Source of the DNA: Saccharophagus degradans 2-40
GTDB taxonomy: Bacteria; Pseudomonadota; Gammaproteobacteria; Pseudomonadales; Cellvibrionaceae
Assembly: GCF_000013665.1 (NCBI RefSeq)
Contig: NC_007912.1
Coordinates: forward strand, 4,209,501-4,273,500
Length of the DNA stretch: 64,000 nt
Direction of reading: 5' to 3'
This document shows, piece by piece, positions 31,277-42,300 of this stretch. Numbering within the stretch: position 1 is the stretch's first letter; the number at the start of each line of letters is the position of its first letter. The translations under genes were made by a program, and so were the position numbers. The notes beneath the pieces are model-generated. The model made no database searches, was not told the origin of the DNA, and saw only the letters and a program-made list of their open reading frames with translations.

Positions 31277-32539
31277 TTAAATGGCGTCGAGCCTACTCAT
31301 CTTTAGTTTTAACACCCGTCGCTCGGCCTCCTGATTCGTTAGCGACAACGCTCGCTCAAAAGCCGAACGAGCGCCCATTAGTTCCCCAGTTCGGCTCAGC
31401 AATTCGCCGTGAGCAGCGTGGAGCAAGTGATACTGCTCCAACTCTTGACCGCGGATCAATTGTGTAATGATCTTCAACCCAGCTTCTGCCCCTTCAAGCA
31501 TTGAGACTGCGACTGCTTTGTTGAGCTCCACGATAGGAGATGGGTCGACCTGCGACAGAGCCTCATACAGCTGAACAATCTGTTGCCAGTCAGTTTCCAA
31601 CCAAGTGGGCGCCTGTGCATGGCAAGCTGAAATAGCCGCCTGTAAAGTATAGAACCCCACCGACCCGAGAACGAAAGCGCGGCCGACTCTAAATCGTCCC
31701 TCATCTATCAAGTCTTTCGCCCATAGACTTCGGTCTTGATCCTCTAGCAAAATAATATCACCAGCAGAATTTGTTCTACTGGCACTACGTGACTGATGCA
31801 GCAGCATAAGTGCAAGCAGACCTTCTATCTCGCTATCTTGCATTAGCTCCAGCAACTGCCGCGATAATCGAATCGCTTCTGATGACAGCTCCACTCTAAG
31901 CAAAGTATCACCTTTAGTGGCCGAGTAGCCTTCATTAAACAGAAGATACACAACAGCTAGTACTGCATCTAAGCGCTGCGCCAACTGCGAGCGTTCAGGA
32001 ATTTCGAAGGGAAGTTTTGAATCACGAATCTTGGCCTTTCCTCGAACAATACGCTGTGCCATTGTCGATGGGGTTACTAAATACGCACTAGCGATCTCTT
32101 CAGTGGTTAGGCCACACACCTCTCTTAAAGTGAGCGGGATTTGTAACTTGGGGTCTAGCGCGGGATGGCAGCAGGTAAAAATCAAGCGAAGTTGATCATC
32201 CTCAATAATATCGCCATCCCAATCCAGCGCTTCACTGTCGCTAAGGGGCGTAATAGCCTCTAGAGTCTCAGCTAAATGAGTTTGCCGCCGCAACTGGTCG
32301 ATAGCCTTAAAGCGGGCGGTAGATACCAACCAAGCACGCGGATTATCCGGTATGCCTTTATCCTGCCATTGACTCAAGGCGACATGAAAGGCGTCGTGCA
32401 TAGCCTCTTCTGCCAATTGCATGTCTCCTATTAGCCGAATAAGCGTGGCGTATATACGGCGAGACTCCGCGCGATATATGGCGTCAATTAAAGCAGGAAG
32501 GTCATCTTCAAACGGTGATGAGGTTTCTTGAGAATGCAT
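31277..32539 (-). CDS. ECF sigma factor with C-terminal extension, ECF42 type
   Basis: A 420-residue RNA polymerase sigma factor. Region 2 is near residues 12-80 (IYATLIRLIGDMQLAEEAMHDAF, DNPRAWLVSTARFKAIDQLRR) and region 4 near 120-180 (LPLTLREVCGLTTEEIASAYLV, TMAQRIVRGKAKIR). The long C-terminal part (about 185-420) is helical and TPR-like with the DUF6596 pattern (VYLLFNEGYSA, EGLLALMLLHQSRSASR, VELNKAVAVSML). That architecture and the YCII neighbours define ECF42. No anti-sigma factor is visible, as expected for this group. The start at MHSQETS (32539) is preferred; upstream residues look non-conserved, although no strong ribosome site was seen. Confidence 0.88.
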   Translation of the reverse strand: MHSQETSSPFEDDLPALIDAIYRAESRRIYATLIRLIGDMQLAEEAMHDAFHVALSQWQDKGIPDNPRAWLVSTARFKAIDQLRRQTHLAETLEAITPLSDSEALDWDGDIIEDDQLRLIFTCCHPALDPKLQIPLTLREVCGLTTEEIASAYLVTPSTMAQRIVRGKAKIRDSKLPFEIPERSQLAQRLDAVLAVVYLLFNEGYSATKGDTLLRVELSSEAIRLSRQLLELMQDSEIEGLLALMLLHQSRSASRTNSAGDIILLEDQDRSLWAKDLIDEGRFRVGRAFVLGSVGFYTLQAAISACHAQAPTWLETDWQQIVQLYEALSQVDPSPIVELNKAVAVSMLEGAEAGLKIITQLIRGQELEQYHLLHAAHGELLSRTGELMGARSAFERALSLTNQEAERRVLKLKMSRLDAI

Positions 32540-32796
32540 AACTAGGCAGACTATAGCGGTAAGTTTAAATGTCTTTTTATATTGAGGCTGGTAACGCAAA
32601 AACCGTTGTAGCTAGTGATCAAGATGCCAGCATAGCACGCTACAAAGTCTTTAGTGTAAATCCAGTAAACCGCAGAATGTATTAAACACGAAGAAAAAAG
32701 CTACTGCCATTATGGTGTTGGACGATGGTGTACTAAGCACTCGTATCCCCCCAAAAGCGGTGTGGTACAAGTGCTTTTTGTATAAAACTTAGAGAC
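32540..32796. other. Intergenic region between sigma factor gene and giant protein gene
   Basis: This 257-base region lies upstream of the sigma gene and downstream of the giant gene, both on the minus strand. I see no TGTCGA-type motif here, so the sigma gene does not look self-regulated by the same motif. No gene is credited. Confidence 0.5.
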
Positions 32797-33372
32797 TTAA
32801 AAATTAATTTTTACCATAACACCCGTCAATGAAACACCCTGCCCATCGAGGGTGTGGTACTGATATTTAATGCCTATTTGCGCGTCTTTATTGAGTGGCA
32901 GTGATGCACCTAAAGCGAAGTACGGGTCTATGCTACCTTCCAATTCGGTATCGGCAATGCCTTCTACCGATACAACTTCACCTTGCCAAACAAACGCGCC
33001 CAACTCTGCGTAGCCCATTAGGGGTTGCATAACTTGTGCAGTATACCTAGCACCTAGGGTTAGCCCCGAACCGGTATGTGGGTAATTATTTTTTAGTGCG
33101 GTGGGCAGTGCGCTGCTATTACCCGATGGCACGTCAAAATCGACAGCAATTTTACCTAGGTCTAAGTAGCCCACTGTTGCTGCGAGATGTTCGTTGTAGT
33201 TGTACCCCAACATAAAATGAAACGCGGTACTGGCCGTATCGTATTTTGTGGGGGTTACAACTAAGCCGTCGGCAGCCATGCCCGTCACAAAATCGCTTTT
33301 ATTATGGGAGCCACTGGCTCGGCTAATACTTACTTCGCCAAAACTGTTTTGCACAATATTTTGCCAATCTAA
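32797..33372 (-). other. Barrel-like C-terminal domain of the giant protein
   Basis: Residues about 3287-3477 resemble a small OmpA/OmpW-like eight-stranded barrel: alternating amphipathic strands (FHFMLGYNYNEHLAATVGYL, LTLGARYTAQ, PLMGYAELGAFVW, DPYFALGASLPL, AQIGIKYQYH) and a terminal aromatic Phe. It is preceded by TQA-LD, a signal-peptidase-like site. No ATG, GTG or TTG codon occurs in frame between the preceding sorting-type helix and this stretch, so it is not a separately started gene by the usual rules. Confidence 0.6.
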
Positions 33373-36300
33373 TGCCTGCGTTTTTTCGCTTGGCAAACTT
33401 AGTGCAACGGCAGTAGCAACAGACGCGGCGATTTTTTTATGCGTGTTGTTTTTACTTTTATTGCGTGTGCTAGCGGTGCGTTTTTTTCTGTTAGCCCACG
33501 CCAAGCCACCAAGCAATACCACAAGCACGGGCGCTAAACTGCCACCACCACTACCGCGTGTGCTCACCGATTGCGAGTTTTGTACAGCAATGCCACCGGG
33601 GTCTTCCACAGAGCCATTTACAATACCGTCGGCATCGTTGGGGCCGCCGTCTTCAATGGTAAGCTGCACACAATAGCTACCTTGTATTAGCCCCGCTTGC
33701 CAAGATGCATCCCCTGGAGGTGGGCAGTAGCCCAACTCGCCTGCGGCGCTGTGTAGACTGTTGTTTGCATCTTCCACAAACGTAGACCACACACCATTGT
33801 TAAATTTACGGTATACACCGTTTGCAGGTATGGCCATTTGCTGAGGAATAACAACACTCACCGATTGCCCTTCGCTGGGTAGATCTGCCACCTCAAAGTC
33901 GAATAAATCGCTCTGTAGTGCAAAGTCGGTATCTTCAATTAAGTCTTCTTGTTGCGCTATATCTTGTTTATCTAAACGCGCACCACCAGAGCGCCCAGCT
34001 AATGCAAACTGGCCTAAGCGGCAACGCACACCAGGGTCACATTCTATTAAGAAGGAATCGGTTTCATTTACCGTTTCTGGCAGTACGTTGGGTGCATCAA
34101 TGTTATCGAGATAATCAGAAATGCCATCGCCGTCGGTGTCGGCGGTGCCTTCGGTTTCATCATCTATGCCATCGTTATCGGTATCTACAGCGGCGGATAA
34201 AACCGGCGGCGCAGGTACTACAACAACATTTATTGTTTCGGTATCCACTGCGCCACCACTGTCGGTAACGGTAAGCGAAAGCTTGTAAGCGCCGTTCGCT
34301 AAACCGCTTGGGCTAAATACGAACAAGCCATTACTTGTATCGCCATCTGTATCCACTAGGTTGCCTCTGCGCGTTGCCCAACTGTAGGTATGGGTATCGC
34401 CTACGTTTGCATCCACCACCGTAGAGCTAACCGTTACTGGGCCACCGTTGGGGCTTACCAATAATGTTGCCACGCCGTTTTGTTTAGCAACCAGTGCCAC
34501 CTGCGGTGCAATATTGCGTTCCACAATGGTTAAGGTGTGCACGGTTCGCGCACCGGCATTTATGTCGTAAATATCGGCTTCAAAACCATTTGTTAAGTCT
34601 TGCGCATTGGTTGTTCTATCGTCTAGTCGCACAATTAATTGCTCGTCGTTTTCGGCAATACCATCTGCGGTAATATTTACCATTAACTGCACACTGGTTG
34701 CGCCGCTATTAAATGTAGCAATACCTGCAACTAAGTCGTGATCTGCAGAGGTAGCAGTACTGGACACATCAATAATGTAGGGAATTTGCAGCGGATAAAA
34801 AGGCGCTTTACCGTTAAGTACTATGCCAATTTTCGCCACACCACCTTCCACGTTTGTTGTGTCTTTACTTAGCGACACTAACGGGCGTATATAAACTTTT
34901 TGGGTGACTTCCGCCACGTTGTTTTTGTTGTCGGTGGCTTGCCACACAATATTGTTTTCGCCGGGCGCTAATTTGTAACTATCCACTATTGCGCCTTTGG
35001 GGTACAAATCGCAGCAGCCTTGGCCATCCACGTTATCGCTTACTAATGCAGCCATGGCGGCATCGATTTCTGCGGTATCGGCGTCGGCCGCCAGCCCCAA
35101 CAACTGCGAAGTGGTTACGTTGGTAAACAGCGCTACGGCATCCAAAATAATATTGCTGGGCGCTGTAATTTGTGGCGGGGTAACATCCAGGTAGTCCGAT
35201 CCATCCATTGGGTCTGTGCCATCTTTGCCCTCTTGGTAATCGGTTATGGTATCGCTGTCGCTATCCACTCTGGCCACCACTGTTAAGTTAAACGCAGGTA
35301 AGGCCACAGTGTTTACACCATCAGTAACATTTAACTTAATATTATTAAACACACCCACATCGTTAGCACCGGGCTCACCGGTTAATGCGCCGGTTACAGG
35401 GTTAACGCTTAGCCAACTGGGCGCATTTGTTACGCTGTAGGTAAGGTTAAAATTGCTATCGCCTACTGTTACATCGGGTGTAAAGCTGTAGCTGCCGTCT
35501 TCTTCCACATCGGCATCGGGCGTACCCGATACAGCCGGTGCGGCAGCGGGCACAAATTGTATTTGCACGTTAGCCGCGTTAGACACAGCACCGCTGTTAT
35601 CTTCAATGGTATAACTAAAGCTATCACCACTCGTTACATCGACTGTTTGATTTGCGCTATAGGTTAGCGTGCCATCGTTGTTATTCACTAAAGTGCCCTG
35701 CACGGGTTGTTGTGTAACAACTATGCTAGCTGGCTCTAAGGTGCCATCGATATCGTCATCATTAACTAACACGTTAATAATTTTATCTACACCAATCACC
35801 ACATCGGCACTGTCATTATTGGCTAGCGGCGCATCATTAACGGGGTCGATAGTTAACGTTACGGTTGCGATATTAGACGCAGCGCCATCGTTATCATTCA
35901 CTTGATAGGTGAAACTATCGTTGCCGGCATAATCATCTAGCGGTGTATAAGTTACGCTGCCATTAGCTGGGTCTACTGCCACAAAGCCTGAAGCCGGCCC
36001 GCTTATTACCGCTACCGAACTGGCTGCAAGCGAGCCATCCACATCACTGTCGTTACCTAACACGTTAATCATAAGCGAGGCATCTTCCAGCAAGCTTACC
36101 GTATCGTCTACCGCCACCGGCGCATCGTTCACGCTTGCAACGGTAATGGTAACGGTTGCTGCTGCCGATGCGGCACCTAGGTTGTCTTCTACGGTGTAAG
36201 TAAACGAATCGCTGCCATTAAAGTTGACGCTTGGCGTATAGGTAATTGCACCCGTAGCAACGTTCACGCTTGTGCTGCCGTTGCTAGGTGCCGTGGCTAC

Positions 36301-39300
36301 AGCCACAGAGCTTGCAACTAAGCTGCCGTCACCATCGCTGTCGTTGGCCAATACATTTACTTCTACTGCGGTATCTTCATCGGTAGTTGCAGTATCGTTA
36401 CTGGCTACAGGTACAACGTTGGGGTCGATAACCGTCACCGTTACCGTCGCTGTATTTGAGGTTGCCCCGTTGCTATCGTCCACGGTGTAAGTAAATGAAT
36501 CGTTGCCAACAAAGCCGTTGGTTGGGGTGTAAACAATTTGCCCCGCAGATACCACGGCGCTGCCGTTGCTTGCGTTATTCACCACCACAAGGGTGTTGGC
36601 ATCAGGTGCATCTGCTGTGTCTACATCGGTATCGTTAGCTATTACGTTAATTGATACGGCCGTGTTGATATCTGTCGAAATCACATCGCTCGCGGCAACC
36701 GGTGCATCGTTTACGGAATTAATAGTAATAGAAACGGTAGCAGCAGCCGACGTCGCACCCGTTGCATCTTGCACGGTGTAGGTAAAGCTATCGCCACCGT
36801 TAAAGTTGGCTGCAGGTGTATAAGTAATTACGCCGGTGGCGGTGTTAATACTGGTAGAACCATTACTTGGCGCAGATACGATTGTTACACTCGCCGCGTT
36901 GATGGCGTCATCGGAATCGGCATCGTTAGCAAGCACATCAACCATTACGGCGTTGTCTTCATCCGTTGTTTCTGCGTCGTCGGTGGTTTGCGGTGCATCG
37001 TTTTGTGCAGCAACACTAATGGCAAAACTAAAGTTAGCGCTGCTGTTGTTATTCACATTACTCAAACCATCCGCAAGACTAAATGTGAAACTGTCGCTAG
37101 TGGTTTCACCGCCGTCGTGATCGTAAGTGAGGCGGTTATTTGCAATGTCGTCTTGGGTGAACGTTCCGCTGTTAGCTAATGCCGAGCCACTTAAACGCAA
37201 GGTTCCGTTAGCAGGTGCAGCTGCCACCGTGTAGGTAACATTCGCAGCGGTACTTAGGTTATCTGTAGCGGCGAGGTTAGTCGCGCTTATCACTGCATCC
37301 GCTTCACCTTCGCTCACACTTAGTGATGAATTGGTATCGAGCGTGGGTGCCGATACATCCACAACAAATGTGCTTATGGTTAACACGTTACTGGTGTTCG
37401 ATGAAGCATCCACCACCGTAAGGGTACAGTCGCTGTAGCTATTGCTCATTAACGCGCTGCTGTTATCCGGCTGTGTAAGGGTAATGGTGTTATTGCCAGA
37501 CGTTATTGCGCCTTCATCACCACTGCCACAACTGCCACCCACACTTAATGTACCCGCCTCGGTAGACGAGAAAGTAACTGTAGGCATGGCATTGTTACCT
37601 GGGGTTGCCACCGCGGTTACTTCCGCAAGTGTTGGCGCGGCTACATCGATTGTAAATGCTGTAAGGGTAATGGTGTTGCTAGTGTTGCCCGAGCTATCTG
37701 TAACTGCCACGGTACAATCGCTGTAGGTACCCGCAGCAAGTGGGCTGGTGTTATCTGCCTGAGTAAGCGTTAAAGTTGTGTTGCCGCTACTCATGCTGCC
37801 TGCACTCGCGCTGCCACAGCTGCCACCCATTACTAAGGTGCCAGCTTCGGTGGTAGAAATAGTTACATCTGGCGTTGTGTCGTTTGCAGGTGTAACCACC
37901 GCTGTCACTTCCGCTACGGTTGCAGCGGTTGTATCAACTACAAAACTTGTTAATGCTAAAGCGCTGCTTGTATTGCCAGCCGCATCGGTAACGGTTGCAG
38001 TACAATTAGAATAGGTTGCATCTGCTAAGACCGTGCTGTTATCCGTTTGCGTTAAGCTAATGGTGTTGTTACCCGACGTAACCGCACCTTCACTTGCGCT
38101 GCCACAACTGCCACCTATTGCTAGCGTACCTGCCTCAGTAGTAGAGAAAGTGACACTTGGGGTGGAATCGTTAGTAGGCGTTGTTACTGCGGCTACTTCG
38201 ACAAGCGTTGGCGCGGTTAAGTCAATTTCAAAACTCGTAAGCGTTAACGCGGTATTTACATTACCAGAGGCATCAGTAACGGTAATTGTACAATCTGCGT
38301 AAGTGCCTGCAGTTAATGGTGAACTATTGTCGGCTTGAGTTAGCGCAATAGTGGAATTGCCCGAGGTAATTGCACCTTCGCTTGCACTACCACAACTGCC
38401 ACCTACCGCTAATGTACCTGCTTCATCTGTAGAGATAGTTACATTGGGTGTGGTGTCATTGCCTGGCGTTGTAACGGCTGTTACTTCGGCAACGGTGGGC
38501 GCAGTTAAATCGACAGTAAAACTCGTAAGCGTTACCGGCGTATTAGCATTACCCGAAGCATCGGTAACGGTAATTGTACAATCGGAATACGTGCCTGCAG
38601 TAAACGCGGTACTGTTGTCGGCTTGCGTAAGCGTAATAGTGGTGTTGCCCGAAGTAATCGCACCTTCGCTTGCACTGCCACAGCTACCACCTACGGCAAG
38701 CGTGCCCGCCTCGGTTGTCGAAATAGTAACATCAGGTGTCGAGTCATTTACTGGGGTAGTTACAGCGGTAACTTCTGCAACGGTTGGCGCAGTTAAATCG
38801 ATAGTAAAGCTAGTTAACGTTAATGCACTGCTTGTGTTGCCTGCGGCATCGGTAACGGTTGCCGTACAATCTGAATAAGTGCCTGCAGCTAAAGCCGTGC
38901 TGTTATCCGTTTGCGTAAGGCTAATAGTGTTATTACCCGACGCAACCGCACCTTCACTTGCACTGCCACAGCTGCCACTTATTGCTAGCGTGCCCGCCTC
39001 GGTAGTAGAGAAAGTTACACTCGGGGTGGAATCGTTAGCTGGCGTTGTTACTGCGGTTACTTCGGCAAGCGTTGGCGCAATACCATCAACCAATACTGCA
39101 GCAAGGCTACCAACAGAATTTAGCGTAACATCTACAGTATTGCCCGCCGAGTCTGTCACGGTGCCAGCATTTAGCTGCAAACTTCCATTTACATTAATGC
39201 CATCTGTATCTTCGTCACCAATTTGCGTTACATGCCTAAATAAAAGCGCCGAAGAACCTGAACCAGATAAATAATTTGCGTAACGCGTTGTAGCCCCCAC

Positions 39301-42300
39301 CGTTAATTCCAAACGAGGCGTTCCGCTACCAGTAGTTACAAAAACAGTATCGTTAAAGTTAACGGTAAAATCTAAATTACTCGATGCAGCATACGTTGCA
39401 TTCGCCGGTACATTTACCGAAGTAGTGACCGGCGCAATATCATCAATAATAATTAAGCCCGTGTCGTTATCTACTGCCGATGTCGCACCCATTTGTGTGC
39501 CGCTATCAACGGTTAGATCTGTATCTCCATCGAGGCTCAGCTCAATAGTATTACCGTGCGTTACTATTGTGTTATCGCTGTAATACGCGTTAACGGTATA
39601 GGTTTCGCTATCGCCATTACTAACAACCAGCGACAAGCCTGTAAACGTAATGGTATCTGCAACAGCGCTATAAGTACCGGTCACATTTGCAGCGTCATCT
39701 CCGTTTAAGCGCCACACTATTGCAGCTCTTTCTGTATCGCTCGAAGTGCCCGCCACATGAATAACCACTTCAGATATATTCAAATCAAAACTGTCGCTTG
39801 CACCACCGTCACTGAGTGTAAAATCAAAAACATTTACAGCTTCACCAACCGTGTCGGCAGAGTAGCCCAAGTTAACCGGCTCACTTACACCGCTGCCTGC
39901 CGTTAAATCGCCATCATCGTCGATAGATTCAACTGCAACAGTTGATGCGAGAGCCAGCGCAGCCACATTATCGTTGGCGCCAGTATTAGAACCACTATCG
40001 GTAACGCTGGTTAACGTAATAACTCGATTCGCCACATCAGGCGTGGCGCTGTTATTTTGGTAGCTCAACGCATCTATTAACGTTTGCGTCGCAGCACTAG
40101 AAACAGTGCCGCCACTAAACGTTACGGTTGCTGTAGTACCGCTCACGCTTACGCTGTAACTTAAGCTGTTGGTTGCGGTGGTGCCACTATTTGTATCTGT
40201 TAGCGCAATAGCGGTACCGTCTGCATTTAAAATTTCGCTTGAACCATCGGCTAGGTTTGTAACGGTTAAAGTGAAACCAGTTAGGGTTTGGCCCGATTCA
40301 ACAGTGCTAGCAGCCGACCCACTAAATAAACTGGCCGCTGCGCCGCCTTCGGTAAAGGTTGGGTTACTACCAGTGGCAGTTAATGTCGGCTCGTCATTTA
40401 ATGCCGTCACGGTTACGGTGGAAGCTAATGCTAACGACGCGGTGTTATCGTTGGCGCCTGTGTTCAAGCCGCTATCAGTTAAGCTTGTAAGCGTAACAAC
40501 TCTATTGGTGGTATCTGGGTCGTTACTATTATTTTGATAGCTAAGTGCATCTACTAATGTTTGTGTGGCTGCAGTAGAAACGGTGCCTCCGCTAAAACTC
40601 ACTGTAGCAGTAGTGCCAATCACTACAACACTGTAGCTCAAGCTATTACTGGCAGTAGTACCGCTTGTACCATGGGTAAGCACAATAGTTGTGCCATCGG
40701 CATTTAACCGCTCGTTACTCCCATCCGAAACATTGGTCACAGTTAAAGTAAAGCCCGTTAAGGTTTGACCGGCCTCAATGGTACTTGCTGCAGCACCACT
40801 GAATAAACTCGCCGCCGCGCCGCCTTCGGTGAAGGTTGGGTTGCTGCCCGTTGCGGTAAGAGTTGGTTCATCATTTACTGCAGTGACCGTGACGGTAGAA
40901 GCTACCGCTAACGCTGCAACGTTATCGTTAGCCCCAGTATTCGAACCACTATCAGTTAAACTGGTTAGCGTGATAACCCTGTTAGACGTATTAGGGTCTG
41001 CCGTATTATTTTGATAACTCAGCGCATCAATTAATGTTTGTGTTGCAGCAGTAGACAGCGTGCCACCACTGAACGTCACCGTTGCTGTAGAACCACTTAC
41101 GCTTACACTGTAACTTAAACTGTTGGTTGCGGTGGTGCCGCTGTTCGCATTGGTTAGCGTAATGGCAGTGCCATCTGCATTTAGAATTTCACTACTGCCG
41201 TCGGATACATTAGTGACCGTTAAGGCAAAGCCTGTAAGGGTCTGGCCCGATTCCACAGTACTTGCCGATGCCCCACTAAATAAACTCGCCGCCGCGCCGC
41301 CTTCGGTAAAGGTGGGGTTACTGCCTGTAGCCGTGAGTGTAGGCTCATCATTTGTTTCGGTAACGGTTACCGTGGAAGCTATGGCCAAGGATGCGGTGTT
41401 ATCGTTTGCCCCAGCGTTCGAACCGCTATCGGTTAAACTGGTTAACGTCACTACGCGGTTAGAAGTGCTGGGGGAATTACTATTGTTTTGGTAACTAAGC
41501 GCATCTATTAACGTTTGTGTGGCTGCAGTAGAAACGGTGCCTCCACTAAAACTTACTGTTGCGGTTGTGCCTATTACCATAACGCTATAGCTCAAACTAT
41601 TACTGGCCGTTGTACCGCTTGTACCATGGGTAAGTACAATAGTTGTGCCATCGGCATTTAACCGCTCGTTACTGCCATCCGTCACATTGGTAACAGTTAA
41701 AGTAAAGCCAGTTAAAGTTTGGCCAGATTCTATCGTGCTCGCGGATGATCCGCTAAATAAACTCGCCGCTGCGCCACCTTCGGTGAAGGTTGGGTTACTG
41801 GCTGTTGCCGTGAGTGTGGGTTCGTCGTTTACATCCGTGATATCAATATTGATTGTGCCCACGCTCACATTGCCTGAACCATCACCATCGTTCACCGTCA
41901 GGCCGGCTGTCGCCGCATCGTTGCCGCTTACATTTGAGGCACCGGTGTATTGTATATTGCTGGCGGTATCCAAATAGGTGTTGATGTTGGCGATGGTCCC
42001 AGTCAGAGTCAAAGTACCGGTGCCAGATCCACCAATGGTAACGCTGCCACCCGAACTGGCAGCAAAAGTACCGCTGCTAGCGGTTATAGTGGCGGTGACG
42101 TTTCCAGAGGAATCCACATCGGAGAAGCTAATTGCGGACAGCTCGAAATTACTCGCGCTCTCTTCAGTAACCGTGATATCGGTGGGAACGCCCGTAGCTG
42201 ATGGGTCATCGTTAACCGCGGTGATGTCGATATTAATGTTTGCGGCAGTACCATTTTCCGTCCCATCGTTGGGTGTAATGGTGAGTGTAGCGGCATTATC

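Noticed and set aside
37351-39078. CRISPR-like regular spacing
   Set aside because: The 288-bp period is an in-frame coding repeat; there are no short direct repeats with unique spacers and no cas genes.
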